DNA of 64,000 bases from UBA3206 sp963623875 (GCA_963623875.1 CAVFNL010000037.1:1-64000); one strand, 5' to 3'; shown: positions 36,349 through 46,700, counted from the first letter of the stretch. Program-made: numbers and translations. Notes: a model not told the origin generated them from the letters alone.

Positions 36349-36918
36349 ATGATTAAAGAAATAGATGCAGATAAGGCTTTAGAATGGCTTATTGAAGGTA
36401 ATAAAGACTACATGGATGCTAAAGTAAATCACCATGGTGATATATCTAGCGAAAAAAGAAAACATCTTCATCATCATGGGCAAAATCCTTTTGCTTTAAT
36501 TGTATGTTGTAGTGATTCAAGAGTTATACCTGAAAATATCTTTATGAAAGGTTTAGGGGATTTATTCGTAGTACGTTTAGCTGGAAATGTTGTTGGTGAT
36601 TTTGCACTTGGTTCTATAGAATATGGTGTTGAGCATTTAGGTATAAAACTTGTTCTTGTTATGGGACATAGTGGATGTGGCGCAGTTCATGCGGCTATTG
36701 AAGGTGCTTGTGATTCTTACATTGGTGAAATCACAAAAGAAATTAAAAAAGCAATTAAAGACACAAAGGATCCTACAAAAGCTTCTGTAATTAATATTAT
36801 TAATTCATGTGAAAAGATTAAAACTTCTCCTCTTCTCCATGAATGTTTAGATAAAATAAAAATAGTCCCTGCACTATATCATACTCATACAGGGCACGTT
36901 GAAATATTAAAGAAATAA
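36349..36918 (+). CDS. Beta-class carbonic anhydrase
   Basis: A 189-residue enzyme hydrating CO2 to bicarbonate. Zinc ligands of the beta class are present: CCSDSRV (Cys and the Asp-Arg pair) near residue 46, then GHSGCGAV (His and Cys) near residue 104; LAGNVVGD and SIEYGVEHLG lie between. The N-terminus is His-rich (HLHHHG). ATG 36349 is chosen because it starts the conserved fold and follows AAAGG; the longer frame would include the promoter and operator. Confidence 0.94.
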   Translation: MIKEIDADKALEWLIEGNKDYMDAKVNHHGDISSEKRKHLHHHGQNPFALIVCCSDSRVIPENIFMKGLGDLFVVRLAGNVVGDFALGSIEYGVEHLGIKLVLVMGHSGCGAVHAAIEGACDSYIGEITKEIKKAIKDTKDPTKASVINIINSCEKIKTSPLLHECLDKIKIVPALYHTHTGHVEILKK

Positions 36919-36944
36919 AAAGCAGATTATTTTCTGCTTTTTTT
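36917..36944. terminator. Bidirectional terminator between carbonic anhydrase and the FUSC-HAD operon
   Basis: AAAAGCAGA and TCTGCTTTT form a stem with T runs on both strands, so it can serve both convergent transcripts. Confidence 0.88.
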
Positions 36945-37124
36945 GTACTCTTCATAAAAGTTTCTAATAGTAAGGATTAAACCTAATTCAATTATTAACA
37001 AAATAATTTCTATTATTAAAATCCATTTTGTACCTACTACCATATCAATAATAAATAACACAACTAAAGCTATTGCATTAAAAATAAGCAGCGTAAGACT
37101 TACAATAAATTCTTGTTTCTTCAT
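36927..37124 (-). CDS. Small two-helix membrane protein
   Basis: A 65-residue protein with two hydrophobic helices (about residues 8-28 and 32-52) and a basic C-terminus (EEYKKSRK). It has no recognised family. Its ATG overlaps the stop of the FUSC-HAD gene by four bases, so the two are co-translated and may work together in the membrane. Confidence 0.7.
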   Translation of the reverse strand: MKKQEFIVSLTLLIFNAIALVVLFIIDMVVGTKWILIIEIILLIIELGLILTIRNFYEEYKKSRK

Positions 37125-38539
37125 TTTCTTTTTTCATATCTCCTACTAAAATATATTTTATCTATTGTTTTAAATAATTCATTATAAGATTCTCTTTTTA
37201 TAATAAAATCCACATTACCATCATATTCCTTAGCATTTGATAAAAATGTAGCTTTTATGTCTGATGAATCAAGTAGATGATCAGAAACTGGAAGAGATGT
37301 AAGAGACGCAACTCTATAGTTATATTTTGCGGCATATTCTCTGATACCATACATTAATTGAACATTTTTATTATATATTTTTAAATATATTAAATTTTTA
37401 TCTTTATTAAAGTCATCTAGGCAGTCATTAATAACGTAATAGTATTTATCTTTTCCAATTCGCTCTATTATTTTATCAATCATTTCTTTTGTGTCTAATA
37501 TTAGATAATATAATACATCATTAAAGAATAAATCTCTATCTAATATATTACAATACCCCATATCAAGTCTATCATCGAAATAAAGATTATTAAATCTCAC
37601 ATTTTTATTCTTAGTTGTAATAAATAATGTATCATTTATAATATTATTTTTAAATGGCACTATACCTATTTCATCAAATATGTTTGAAAGTTCTTTTGAA
37701 TCTTCATCCCTAAGCGGACATGTATATACATACTTATTTTTTTGTGTATCATAAAGTGCCGCACCAGACATGCAAAGAACGGGGTCACGAAGTTTAATAC
37801 CTTCAAGAAGTGGCATAAAAGTCATCGGTGCTCTTGTAGTATATAATGATAAATTAATTCCTCTTTCTTCGAAATCATTTAATTTATATTTGAAAAAGCC
37901 ACTAAATTCATTTTTACCATTTAATACAGCCCCTTCAATTCCTACTACGAACAAAATATCTTTATTTTTAATTGGGTGTGGTAATCTAAAACAATTTATT
38001 GCAAGAGCTATTAACACTCCTACTATTGTAGATATAATTCTATTAATTCCAAATACCCATATACCATAGTTTGTTTGAATTGTTTGACTTGGATTAATTG
38101 TAACTGATGTTAAAGTTAAAATACCTAAAAATACTGTGTCTGGGATACCTAGTGTTGTTGATACAAATATTACAACAATTACTGCAAGTGAAGTTAAAAT
38201 ATATGGTAGTATCAATTCTTTTATAGGAGATCCTATAAGCATTGGCCATTTATGCCATATCTCATATATCATAACAAGGGCTATTCCAATAAGTCCTCCT
38301 ATTATAGACGCAATAGAACGGCGTTTTGCTTGAATAATCGATTCTTTTTTTGATTTATGAATTGAATATGCAGTTGCTATAGACGCAAAAAAAGGATTGT
38401 ACCACTTATACGCAAAATCATCTGCAAAATATTTTGTACTTTCAAGAAGTTTTAATAACAAATATAACATACAACAACAAAAAACCGCAAGTGTTGTTTT
38501 AAGTGTTCTCTTACCTATAACAAATTTAATACGACGCAT
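37121..38539 (-). CDS. FUSC/aromatic-acid-exporter-like membrane domain fused to a catalytically dead Cof-type HAD domain
   Basis: A 472-residue protein. Residues about 10-185 are a six-helix FUSC/ArAE-like exporter domain (NPFFASIATAYSIHKSKKES, SIASIIGGLIG, GINRIISTIVGVLIALAIN). From about residue 195 the sequence follows Cof-type HAD phosphatases: the motif I region reads FVVGIEGAVLNG instead of DLDGTLL, SLYTTRAP stands for the TGR motif, CMSGAALYD for the NGA motif and FLSNAKEYDGNVDFII for the GNA...AD motif. The catalytic Asp is Gly and the second Asp is Glu, so this domain is probably a sensor or scaffold. Confidence 0.8.
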   Translation of the reverse strand: MRRIKFVIGKRTLKTTLAVFCCCMLYLLLKLLESTKYFADDFAYKWYNPFFASIATAYSIHKSKKESIIQAKRRSIASIIGGLIGIALVMIYEIWHKWPMLIGSPIKELILPYILTSLAVIVVIFVSTTLGIPDTVFLGILTLTSVTINPSQTIQTNYGIWVFGINRIISTIVGVLIALAINCFRLPHPIKNKDILFVVGIEGAVLNGKNEFSGFFKYKLNDFEERGINLSLYTTRAPMTFMPLLEGIKLRDPVLCMSGAALYDTQKNKYVYTCPLRDEDSKELSNIFDEIGIVPFKNNIINDTLFITTKNKNVRFNNLYFDDRLDMGYCNILDRDLFFNDVLYYLILDTKEMIDKIIERIGKDKYYYVINDCLDDFNKDKNLIYLKIYNKNVQLMYGIREYAAKYNYRVASLTSLPVSDHLLDSSDIKATFLSNAKEYDGNVDFIIKRESYNELFKTIDKIYFSRRYEKRK

Positions 38540-38707
38540 AATATTCTCCTAATATTTATAAAAAAATTATAGCATACATTATATATCTTATCTAGATTTT
38601 TAAGATTTAAACACTATCAATATTTTAAATTTAATTAAATTTCACATAATTTATTTAGTATTTATCATACATTCACTTGATATATTAAAAATATAGAAGG
38701 TGGTAAA

Positions 38708-39442
38708 ATGATTGAAACATTTAAACGATACGAAAAAAAATATATACTCTCAAGGAAGATGTATGAGTCCCTAGAAGAATTAATTCAACCATATATGGCA
38801 AAAGATGATTTTTCTAAAAAAGAGCCCTATTTAATACGCAATATTTACTTAGACACGCCTAACAAAGATTTAATTAGAATATCATGCGATAAACCTATAT
38901 TCAAAGAAAAAATAAGGATTAGAAAATATGGGACTTATAACGATAACTCTGATAAATACTTCTTAGAAATCAAAAGAAAATATGATGGTATAGTTTACAA
39001 AAGAAGAGTTTGCCTAAATAAAGAAGAACTTCATAACTTCACCGTAAAAGGTATTATACCTTCTAGATCTTCTCCTCTTGAAATACAAATATTAAACGAA
39101 CTTAAATACACTTTTAAGTTGTATGAACCTATACCTATTAGTTTTATATCTTACAAAAGGATTGCTTATATAAGTAAGGAGGATAGTTCATTCAGGCTTA
39201 CATTTGATTTTGACTTGTATTCAAGGCACGATGATTTTTCATTTGATAATTCATACCATGAAACAAATTTGCTCGAACAAGACTTTGTACTAATGGAAGT
39301 TAAAGTACCTGAAGCTATACCTATATGGTTTTCAAGAATGTTATCAAAAATTGGCGCAGTGCCTTCTTCTTTTTCAAAATATGGCACAGATTTTAAATTA
39401 TCAGTAAGGAAGGAAAATAATTATGATACTAACAGCATTTGA
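38708..39442 (+). CDS. VTC-domain polyphosphate polymerase-like protein
   Basis: A 244-residue protein of the VTC/CYTH superfamily. FKRYEKKYILS at the N-terminus, IRNIYLDTPN, the basic KIRIRKYG, FLEIKRKYDGIVYKRR and the acidic LMEVKVPEAIP fit the tunnel residues that bind phosphates and metal. Yeast Vtc4 makes polyphosphate with this domain; for bacterial members the activity is inferred. There is no membrane segment; the downstream gene supplies one. The start follows GAAGGTGG. Confidence 0.85.
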   Translation: MIETFKRYEKKYILSRKMYESLEELIQPYMAKDDFSKKEPYLIRNIYLDTPNKDLIRISCDKPIFKEKIRIRKYGTYNDNSDKYFLEIKRKYDGIVYKRRVCLNKEELHNFTVKGIIPSRSSPLEIQILNELKYTFKLYEPIPISFISYKRIAYISKEDSSFRLTFDFDLYSRHDDFSFDNSYHETNLLEQDFVLMEVKVPEAIPIWFSRMLSKIGAVPSSFSKYGTDFKLSVRKENNYDTNSI

Positions 39443-40136
39443 TTCAATTTTAAGTTCAACACTCGAGGTTAAGACCTCACTTATATGTGTTTTAACATCA
39501 CTACTTTATGGCTTTATCTTAGCTATAGTTTATAAATATACAAAGAGAACTACAGGTTTTCAAGTAGATATTCCATTAAGTCTTTGTATATATCCTCTAG
39601 CTACATCATCAGTTGTATTAATATCTAGAGTAATAGGTCTTAATTCTACAGCGGATAGAACGACTATTGCATTCTCTTTTGCAGGAATTCTTGCGATCAC
39701 AAGATTTAGATCAACACAACACGATATAACAGATTTATCATTCTTATTCGTGTCTATTATACTTGGTTTCTTAAATGGTCTTGGATATGTATTGTTCTCT
39801 GTAATAATTCTTTTAATATCATCTTTTGCAATAGTATTATTCTCTATTACAAAGTTTAACGCTCCATCCGCTAAGCAAATGACCTTAAAGGTTATTGTTC
39901 CTGAATCATTAAATTTTGATAATGTATTCGATGACATACTAAAAGATTATTCTAAATCATACAATTTAAAATCAGTTAAATCTACAGAGTTTGGAACTAT
40001 GTTTGAATTAAATTACATAATAGTTCTTAAAAACGATTGTAATAAGCATGAATTCTTAGATAAGATACGTGAAAAGAATGGCAATTTAAATGTTTCATTA
40101 TCAATAAGAAGATATAATAGCACTATAATAGAATAA
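39423..40136 (+). CDS. DUF4956 membrane protein
   Basis: A 237-residue protein with about four membrane helices (residues about 17-36, 51-68, 78-92, 105-140) and a soluble C-terminal ferredoxin-like part. RTTIAFSFAGILAITRFRST matches the family's conserved core. DUF4956 genes are often found beside VTC-domain genes; here it overlaps the VTC gene by 20 bases, with AAGGAAAAT upstream. The pair may form a membrane-linked polyphosphate-making system, but this is inferred. Confidence 0.85.
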   Translation: MILTAFDSILSSTLEVKTSLICVLTSLLYGFILAIVYKYTKRTTGFQVDIPLSLCIYPLATSSVVLISRVIGLNSTADRTTIAFSFAGILAITRFRSTQHDITDLSFLFVSIILGFLNGLGYVLFSVIILLISSFAIVLFSITKFNAPSAKQMTLKVIVPESLNFDNVFDDILKDYSKSYNLKSVKSTEFGTMFELNYIIVLKNDCNKHEFLDKIREKNGNLNVSLSIRRYNSTIIE

Positions 40137-40137
40137 A

Positions 40138-40177
40138 AAAAAAGACCACATATGAAATAATGTGGTCCATTTTTTTA
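40138..40177. terminator. Bidirectional terminator after DUF4956 and the HD gene
   Basis: GACCACAT and ATGTGGTC pair with an eight-base loop; T runs follow on both strands. Confidence 0.88.
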
Positions 40178-40654
40178 AATATTAAAAATAATTTTCAAAA
40201 AATTAATTCCAGTTTTAGTTTTAAAAACATTTTCTTTAAATTTCTTCATTTGTTCAATGCTATAGAATCCTTCGATTCCGTTTTGAATAGCATCAGCTTC
40301 AAGTAATATTTGATAATCAATACCAGATATGTTAGTAAATGTATGATGGTGAGATACTAAATAAACAATTCTATCTATATCTATACCTTCATATTTTTTA
40401 AGAAATTCATATGCTAGTTTTTCTCCTTCAATTTCTTGATATTTACCGTTTGTATTGCCATACTTCACTCTACATAACGGACATGCGATATCATGAATAA
40501 TTGCGGCTATTTCAAGCGTTTCTTTATCCTTTTCACTTATAGCTTCACTATCCGCAATTATTTTAGCATAGTTATATACAGCCATAAAATGTGATATGTC
40601 ATGAAGATTATTAGCACTATATGAAATCATATCATTTATTATTTCTTCTATCAT
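40175..40654 (-). CDS. HD-domain phosphohydrolase
   Basis: A 159-residue HD protein. DISHFMAVYNYAK carries the first His, AAIIHDIACP the HD pair, LVSHHHTF the middle His residues and ILLEADAIQNG the last Asp. The substrate cannot be read from sequence; candidates are nucleotides or phosphorylated metabolites. It is the last gene of the BspA-like/galE/SIS operon, seven bases after the SIS gene. Confidence 0.88.
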   Translation of the reverse strand: MIEEIINDMISYSANNLHDISHFMAVYNYAKIIADSEAISEKDKETLEIAAIIHDIACPLCRVKYGNTNGKYQEIEGEKLAYEFLKKYEGIDIDRIVYLVSHHHTFTNISGIDYQILLEADAIQNGIEGFYSIEQMKKFKENVFKTKTGINFLKIIFNI

Positions 40655-40661
40655 ACAAATC

Positions 40662-41309
40662 CTACTTATCGAAAAATTCTTCTTCTAACGCTAAACAAAT
40701 TGCATTATATATAGGTAAATGATATTCTTGTACCTCATACTTTTCAACTGCAGGTGCGTGTATTGTCACGTCAGCATATTTTTCAAGTTCGCATGAATTT
40801 TGACCAACAAGAGCAATAACTTTTAATCCTTTAGCCTTAGCTACCATCGCAGACATTATAATATTCTTACTTTCACCAGATGTTGAAAGACACCATAACA
40901 CATCACCTTTAACTCCATATGATAATACTTGGTTCGCAAATACTGCCATTGCGGATGAATCATTTGAGAATGCTGTCATATATCCTGTGTGAGCTGAAAG
41001 GGAAATTGATGGTAATCCTTGTTGAAGAGTATGTGATAAATATTCTCCTGAAGCCACATCAATATTTTTTAATTTTCTTTTTAATGCTGAATCAATAATT
41101 CTCTTCTTCTTAAAACTCTTCATTAAAATTCCTACAATATGATTACAATCCGCAGCCGATCCACCATTACCACATAAAAGTAATTTACCAGATGTGCTAT
41201 ATGAATCTATAAGCATTTGAAGAGCTTTTAAGATATTATCTTTCTCTCCTTCTAATATAGGATATCTTGTAATTAAATTATCAATTTTTAATACTGTTGA
41301 ATCTTTCAT
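40662..41309 (-). CDS. SIS-domain sugar isomerase (GmhA/phosphoheptose isomerase-like)
   Basis: A 215-residue SIS protein resembling phosphoheptose isomerase: KLLLCGNGGSAADCNHIVGIL near residue 42, DVLWCLSTSGESKNIIMSA, and ALVGQNSCELEKYADVTIHAPA. GmhA makes sedoheptulose-7-phosphate into D-glycero-D-manno-heptose-7-phosphate, but no other heptose genes are here, so the substrate is open. AGGAGG precedes the ATG and galE lies 12 bases upstream. Confidence 0.87.
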   Translation of the reverse strand: MKDSTVLKIDNLITRYPILEGEKDNILKALQMLIDSYSTSGKLLLCGNGGSAADCNHIVGILMKSFKKKRIIDSALKRKLKNIDVASGEYLSHTLQQGLPSISLSAHTGYMTAFSNDSSAMAVFANQVLSYGVKGDVLWCLSTSGESKNIIMSAMVAKAKGLKVIALVGQNSCELEKYADVTIHAPAVEKYEVQEYHLPIYNAICLALEEEFFDK

Positions 41310-41321
41310 ACTAAATTCCTC

Positions 41322-42338
41322 CTAAACATTATATCCGTTGGGATTATTTTTTTGCCAATTCCATTGATCTTTAGCCATATCATTTATGTCATATTTAGCG
41401 ACAAATCCTATTTCTTCTTTAGCTTTTGATACTTTAGTGTAGTTAGCTTTAATATCTCCAGCTCTTCTACCTACAACTTTATACGGTATATTCTTACCAT
41501 ATGCTTTTTCAAACGCATGTAATATATCAAATACAGAAGAACCCTTACCTGTACCTAAGTTGTATATTACAACGCCCGGATTAGTAAGAAGTTTATTTAT
41601 AGCACATACATGCCCTCTTGCAAGATCGCATACATGAATATAATCTCTAATACATGTTCCATCTTCTGTTTCGTAATCATCACCAAATATATTTAAACAT
41701 TCTCTTTTTCCAACCATAACTTGCGTAATGTATGGCGCAAGATTATTAGGTATTCCATTAGGATCTTCTCCTATTAATCCTGATGGATGAGCTCCTATTG
41801 GATTAAAATATCTTAAAATCGCAATATTAAATTTTGGATTTGAAATATATAAATCTTTTAGTATTTGTTCAATAAACAATTTTGTTGTACCATATGGATT
41901 TGTTGTTCCACCTGTTTTAAAAGTTTCATCAACAGGTACCGAGATAGGATCTCCATAAACAGTTGCGGATGATGAGAATATAAAGTTATAACATTCCATT
42001 TCTTCCATTACTTCTAGAAGAGTTATTGCCCCTGATATATTATTTTCATAATATTTTAAAGGTACTTTAATTGATTCTCCAACTGCTTTTAGACCAGCAA
42101 AATTAATTACACAATCAATTTTATTATTTTTAAATACTTCAATTAATTTTTCTTTATCAAGAATATCCCCTTTTATAAATGTAGGTCTTTTACCAGTTAT
42201 CTTTTCAATTCTATCAACAACTAACTCTTTAGAATTAGATAGGTTATCATATATTATGACATTATAACCACTATTAAGTAATTCAACTACAGTATGTGAA
42301 CCAATGTACCCAGTTCCACCAGTAACTAAAATCTTCAT
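41322..42338 (-). CDS. galE: UDP-glucose 4-epimerase
   Basis: About 338 residues of short-chain dehydrogenase fold. NAD site VTGGTGYIGSHTVVELL, catalytic SSSATVYG and YGTTK (YxxxK), LRYFNPIGAHPSGLIGEDP and GTCIRDYIHV are all standard GalE. It interconverts UDP-glucose and UDP-galactose, here probably for cell-surface glycans. ATG 42338 is chosen because it begins MKILVTGGTGYIG and has GAGGAG upstream; it lies one base after the stop of the BspA-like gene. Confidence 0.96.
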   Translation of the reverse strand: MKILVTGGTGYIGSHTVVELLNSGYNVIIYDNLSNSKELVVDRIEKITGKRPTFIKGDILDKEKLIEVFKNNKIDCVINFAGLKAVGESIKVPLKYYENNISGAITLLEVMEEMECYNFIFSSSATVYGDPISVPVDETFKTGGTTNPYGTTKLFIEQILKDLYISNPKFNIAILRYFNPIGAHPSGLIGEDPNGIPNNLAPYITQVMVGKRECLNIFGDDYETEDGTCIRDYIHVCDLARGHVCAINKLLTNPGVVIYNLGTGKGSSVFDILHAFEKAYGKNIPYKVVGRRAGDIKANYTKVSKAKEEIGFVAKYDINDMAKDQWNWQKNNPNGYNV

Positions 42339-42339
42339 G

Positions 42340-43080
42340 TTAATTCTCCTCTTTATAATTGTATGTAATATCATCAGAAAAATAATTTGTAACATCAATT
42401 GTCACCTTTGCAAATTCTTCCGAAGTACCCCTGTATTTAATATTTACTGCGCTATATTTTGTTTTATCTTTAAAAAACGCATTTCTTCTAATACTTTTTA
42501 CAGATGTAGGAAGTATTAAGGTTGTGAGTATATTGCATTCTTCAAATGACTCATCATCAATAGTATCAACACCATTTGGAATTTCAATAGACGTAAGTTT
42601 CTCACATCTTTTAAACAAACCTACACTAATTTTTTCAAGATTAGATGATAATTTAACTGATGTTAAATAAATATTATAATAAAAAGCTTCTTGACCTATA
42701 GATACAACACTATCTGGAATTTCTATTGAGGTAAATGAACACATTGCAAAACAATATTTTTCAATTGTTGTAATAGTTTCTGGTAATTTTATACTTTTTA
42801 AAGCTTTTTTATTATATAAATTTTTCCCAAGTACAGTTATTTTATATTTTGAATCACTACAATCAGGAAGTTCAATTTCTTTTTCATACCCATTATACTC
42901 AATAAGCGTTATCTCATTATTCTCATTAATATTATAATCATATAAAGCTAGTGCATCTCTTAATTTTTCATCATCTTGTATAATAATTTTAGTACTTTTA
43001 TTCTTACATGATGATAATATAAATAACAAAAACAAACCTAAAATCCCTGGAACAAGTGAACAAATTCTTTTAATTTTCAT
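42340..43080 (-). CDS. BspA-like leucine-rich-repeat lipoprotein
   Basis: About 246 residues with a signal peptide and lipobox LSSC (Cys about 24). Four to five BspA/Treponema-type leucine-rich repeats follow: LKSIKLPETITTIEKYCFAM, FTSIEIPDSVVSIGQEAF, LTSVKLSSNLEKISVGLF, LTSIEIPNGVDTIDDESF and LTTLILPTSVKSIRRNAF. Such repeats form an arc used for protein binding on the cell surface. ATG 43080 follows GGTGG; the longer frame starts in the upstream region. It is the first gene of the galE operon. Confidence 0.88.
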   Translation of the reverse strand: MKIKRICSLVPGILGLFLLFILSSCKNKSTKIIIQDDEKLRDALALYDYNINENNEITLIEYNGYEKEIELPDCSDSKYKITVLGKNLYNKKALKSIKLPETITTIEKYCFAMCSFTSIEIPDSVVSIGQEAFYYNIYLTSVKLSSNLEKISVGLFKRCEKLTSIEIPNGVDTIDDESFEECNILTTLILPTSVKSIRRNAFFKDKTKYSAVNIKYRGTSEEFAKVTIDVTNYFSDDITYNYKEEN

Positions 43081-43147
43081 AATTAACCACCATTTCATCG
43101 ATTTGTAATTATTATACCACGCATTCATTTTTTTTAGTATAGCATTT

Positions 43148-43180
43148 AAAAAATAATATGGTGACGTAATAACACCATAT
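43148..43180 (-). terminator. Terminator of AAA/nuclease copy 2
   Basis: ATATGGTG and CACCATAT pair around a nine-base loop; TATTTTTT follows on the minus strand. Confidence 0.75.
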
Positions 43181-43187
43181 ATATTAA

Positions 43188-43644
43188 TTAAAAGACAACA
43201 AGTGCATAATTATTTATTTTTAACAATTCTATTTTAGATGTATGCTTTAAACTCTTACTGTCATATGCTATTCCTACAAGCATTACATCGCCACTATAAC
43301 GGCCAAGTACATCTTCTTTATTCTTATTAAATGGTCCTGTAAGTTCATTATGATTTTCATCAAATGTTTTATTAATAAATTTTGTATTCCCTTTTAATGT
43401 TTCTTGGTATGATATATCTGCTGATATATATAATTTATCAAATAATTCTTTTGAATAATATGCATTAAGCATTGATAAGGCCATGTTTTTTTCCAAAACG
43501 GCGTGGACGTGTGATGCACATGAATTTATTAGGTTTTCTTATGTAATGATTACATTCTTTTATTATCATTGATTTATCTATAAATATATCATCTATATAA
43601 TATGATTTAAATTTACTTTCATCTAAATATAAATACAACAACAT
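43188..43644 (-). pseudogene. AAA-ATPase-like / PD-(D/E)XK nuclease-like protein, internally deleted and frameshifted (copy 2)
   Basis: The start at 43644 reads LLYLYLDESKFKSYYIDDIF, IDKSMIIKECNHYIRKPNKF and MCITRPRRFGK, then the frame shifts in the A run near 43486-43494, inside the Walker A-like motif. The next frame carries NMALSMLNAYYSKELFDKL and jumps directly to YQETLKGNTKFINKTFDENH and NKNKEDVLGRYSGDVMLVGI, ending in SLKHTSKIELLKIN. Compared with the copy at 54674, about 300 residues are missing, including the nuclease motif. It is the most decayed of the three. Confidence 0.85.
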
Positions 43645-43724
43645 AAAATTACATCCATTTCTTTATCTTATTTTAACTATGCCATTAATTTACACTCTTA
43701 TCTATGAAGATTTAAATAAAATGT

Positions 43725-43753
43725 AAAAAATGTGGTACCGATTTGGTACCACA
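43725..43753 (-). terminator. Terminator of the rpoB-rpoC transcript
   Basis: TGTGGTACC and GGTACCACA form a nine-base-pair stem followed by TTTTTTAC on the minus strand. Confidence 0.92.
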
Positions 43754-43761
43754 TATATTTA

Positions 43762-46700
43762 TTATAGATTTTCGTCAGTAGCTTCTTCTTCAGGAACATC
43801 ATCAAAATCATCATCTAAGATTTGATTGTTTTCATCATCATAATCATCAATGATTTCATCTTCAATTGTTTCTAAAGTTTCATCAACTTCAGCAGGACGA
43901 TGCTCACATGAGAATTCTTTCTCAATTAGAGTTCCTGTTCCGGCTGGAATTAATCCACCAACAATAATATTTTCTTTAAGTCCTACTAGTGTATCAACTT
44001 GTCCACGGATTGCGGCATCTGTTAAGATACGAGTAGTCTCTTGGAATGAAGCAGCTGATAACCATGAAGGTGATCCTAAGGCAGCCTTAGTGATTCCTAA
44101 TAGTACTGGTTTTCCTGTTGGAAGTTCTCCACCATTAATAATAGCCTTCTTTACTGCATCTCTAAATTCAACTACACCAACTTCATGACCTGGTAATAAT
44201 TTTGTTGATCCTTGTTGGTCAACTCTAATCTTACGCATCATTTGACGTACAATGATTTCGATATGCTTATCTGAAAGGTCTACACCTTGTGCACGATATA
44301 CCTTTTGTACTTCTTCGATTATGTATTTTTGAACTGCAGCAGCATCTTTAATACGAAGAATCTCACGTGGAACAAGAGAACCTTTGTTTAAACGATCTCC
44401 ACGATTAATCTTTTGTCCTTCAGAAACTAATAATTCTGTAGTTGCGTCAACTGTATATGATTCTTCACCATCAGTTGTATCAATAACTATAACATATCCT
44501 GCTTTAGTTTTTTCGATAGATTTAATTGTTCCGCTAAACTCAGAAAGTGTAGCTTTACCTTTTGGCTTACGAATTTCAAATAGTTCTTGTACACGTGGTA
44601 AACCTTGAGTGATATCGGCAGAAGTAGCAACTCCTCCTGTATGGAATGTACGCATTGTTAATTGAGTACCTGGTTCTCCAATGGCTTGAGCAGCGACTGT
44701 ACCTACTGCTTCACCTACTTCAACTATATTGTTAGTTGCAAGGTTACGTCCATAGCACTTCTTACATACTCCGAAACGAGCTCCACATGTAACATTTGAT
44801 CTAATGCAAACTTTTGCAGTAGTTAAATTGTTCTTAGCATCTAATGCATCACAAATAATACTAGCAAGATCTTCATTAACAAATGTATTACGAGTTGCGA
44901 CAACTTCCCCAGTCTTAGGATTAATTACATCCTTAGCTAAGAAACGTCCTGTAATACGTTCTTGTAATCCTACGATTACCTTATTATCATTATCAAGAAC
45001 AGCTTCAACATCAAATCCTCTTTCAGATCCACAATCATCCATAGAAATGATAACATCTTGTGATACGTCAACTAAACGACGAGTTAAGTATCCTGATTCA
45101 GCTGTCTTTAAGGCAGTATCTGTAGAACCCTTACGTGCTCCGTGTGTAGAGATAAAGAATTCTGATACTGATAATCCTTCCTTGAAGTTAGCCTTAACTG
45201 GAACTTCAATAATTCCTCCATTAGGCTTAGACATTAATCCTCTCATTCCGGCAAGTTGAACGAAGTTAGATGAACTACCACGTGATCCTGAATCGGCCAT
45301 GATGAAGATACCATTGTCTTTTTGAGTCTTCATTGTATCCCAAAGATTCTTTTCAATTGCATCCTTAGTAACTTCCCAAATCTTTTGGACCATCTTAACA
45401 CGCTCTTTGTCTGTTAATAGTCCTAAATCAAACATTTCCTTGATATGAGCAACTTTCTTATCAGCGTCTGCAATCATATCATCTTTCTTATCATATACAT
45501 CAACGTCTGCTGCAGAAATTGTAATACCTGCAAGTGTTGAATATTTGTATCCTTGATCCTTTAAGTTATCTAGGAATACTGATGTTGTTGTCATTTGATG
45601 AATCTTAAATACGTGTGCAATTATCTTTTTGATAATCTTCTTATCAAATGGTTTTTGTTCAGCACGTGATAATGCTTCCTTAATATTTTCCTCAGTAGGA
45701 GTAATTAAATATTTAGAAGGGATAGCATCCTTTAAGTTTTCATTTGTTGGTTCATTTAGGAATGGGAAGTCTTCTGGAAGAATCTTATTGAAGATAACCT
45801 TTCCAAGAGTTGTAAATAAATACTTTCCATTTGTGTCAACGAACTCAGTTGGAATTCTTAGACCATCACTATCTTTTTCAAGATCTGGATTTGTATAAAT
45901 TCCAAAACGACGTTTGTCTAATGATGAAGGTCTCATAAAGATACGAGTACGAAGTGTTATATCACCATTCTTATAGGCAATATAAGCTTCTTCTTCGTTA
46001 TTATAGAAATTACCTTCATTCTTTTCTTTTGGTTCATCTTTAGCATCATACTTACGTTCAGATGTTAAATAATAGTTTCCAAGAATCATATCTTGAGATG
46101 GAGTAACAACTGGTTCACCATCTCTTGGGTTTAGAATGTTGTTTGAAGCAAGCATTAATAACCTAGCTTCAGCTTGTGCCTCAAGTGATAAAGGTACATG
46201 GACTGCCATTTGGTCTCCGTCAAAGTCGGCATTGAATGGAGTAGTTACTAGTGGGTGAAGACGAATGGCCTTTCCTTCAACTAATACTGGCTCAAATGCT
46301 TGGATACCAAGTCTATGAAGTGTAGGGGCACGGTTTAATAAAACTGGATGTTCACGAATTACTTTCTCTAGTACTGGCCATACCATATCATCTTGTTTTT
46401 CACAAATTCTCTTTGCAGCCGCAACGTTCATAGAATTACCTAATCTTGTTGCTTGTTCAATTAATCCACGAATTACGAATGGGCGGAATAATGTAAGTGC
46501 CATTTCCTTAGGAAGTCCACATTGATACATTTTTAAATCTGGTCCTACAACGATAACTGAACGTCCAGAATAGTCAACACGTTTTCCTAGTAAGTTTTGA
46601 CGGAAACGACCTTGTTTTCCTCTAAGAAGATCTGATAAACACTTTAATGGACGTGTTCTATTATCATTTCCTCTTCCTCTAGCTTTAGATGAATCAATAA

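Noticed and set aside
44804..45259. Plus-strand reading frames antisense to rpoC and rpoB
   Set aside because: These are shadows of highly conserved genes; no ribosome sites or family features were seen.
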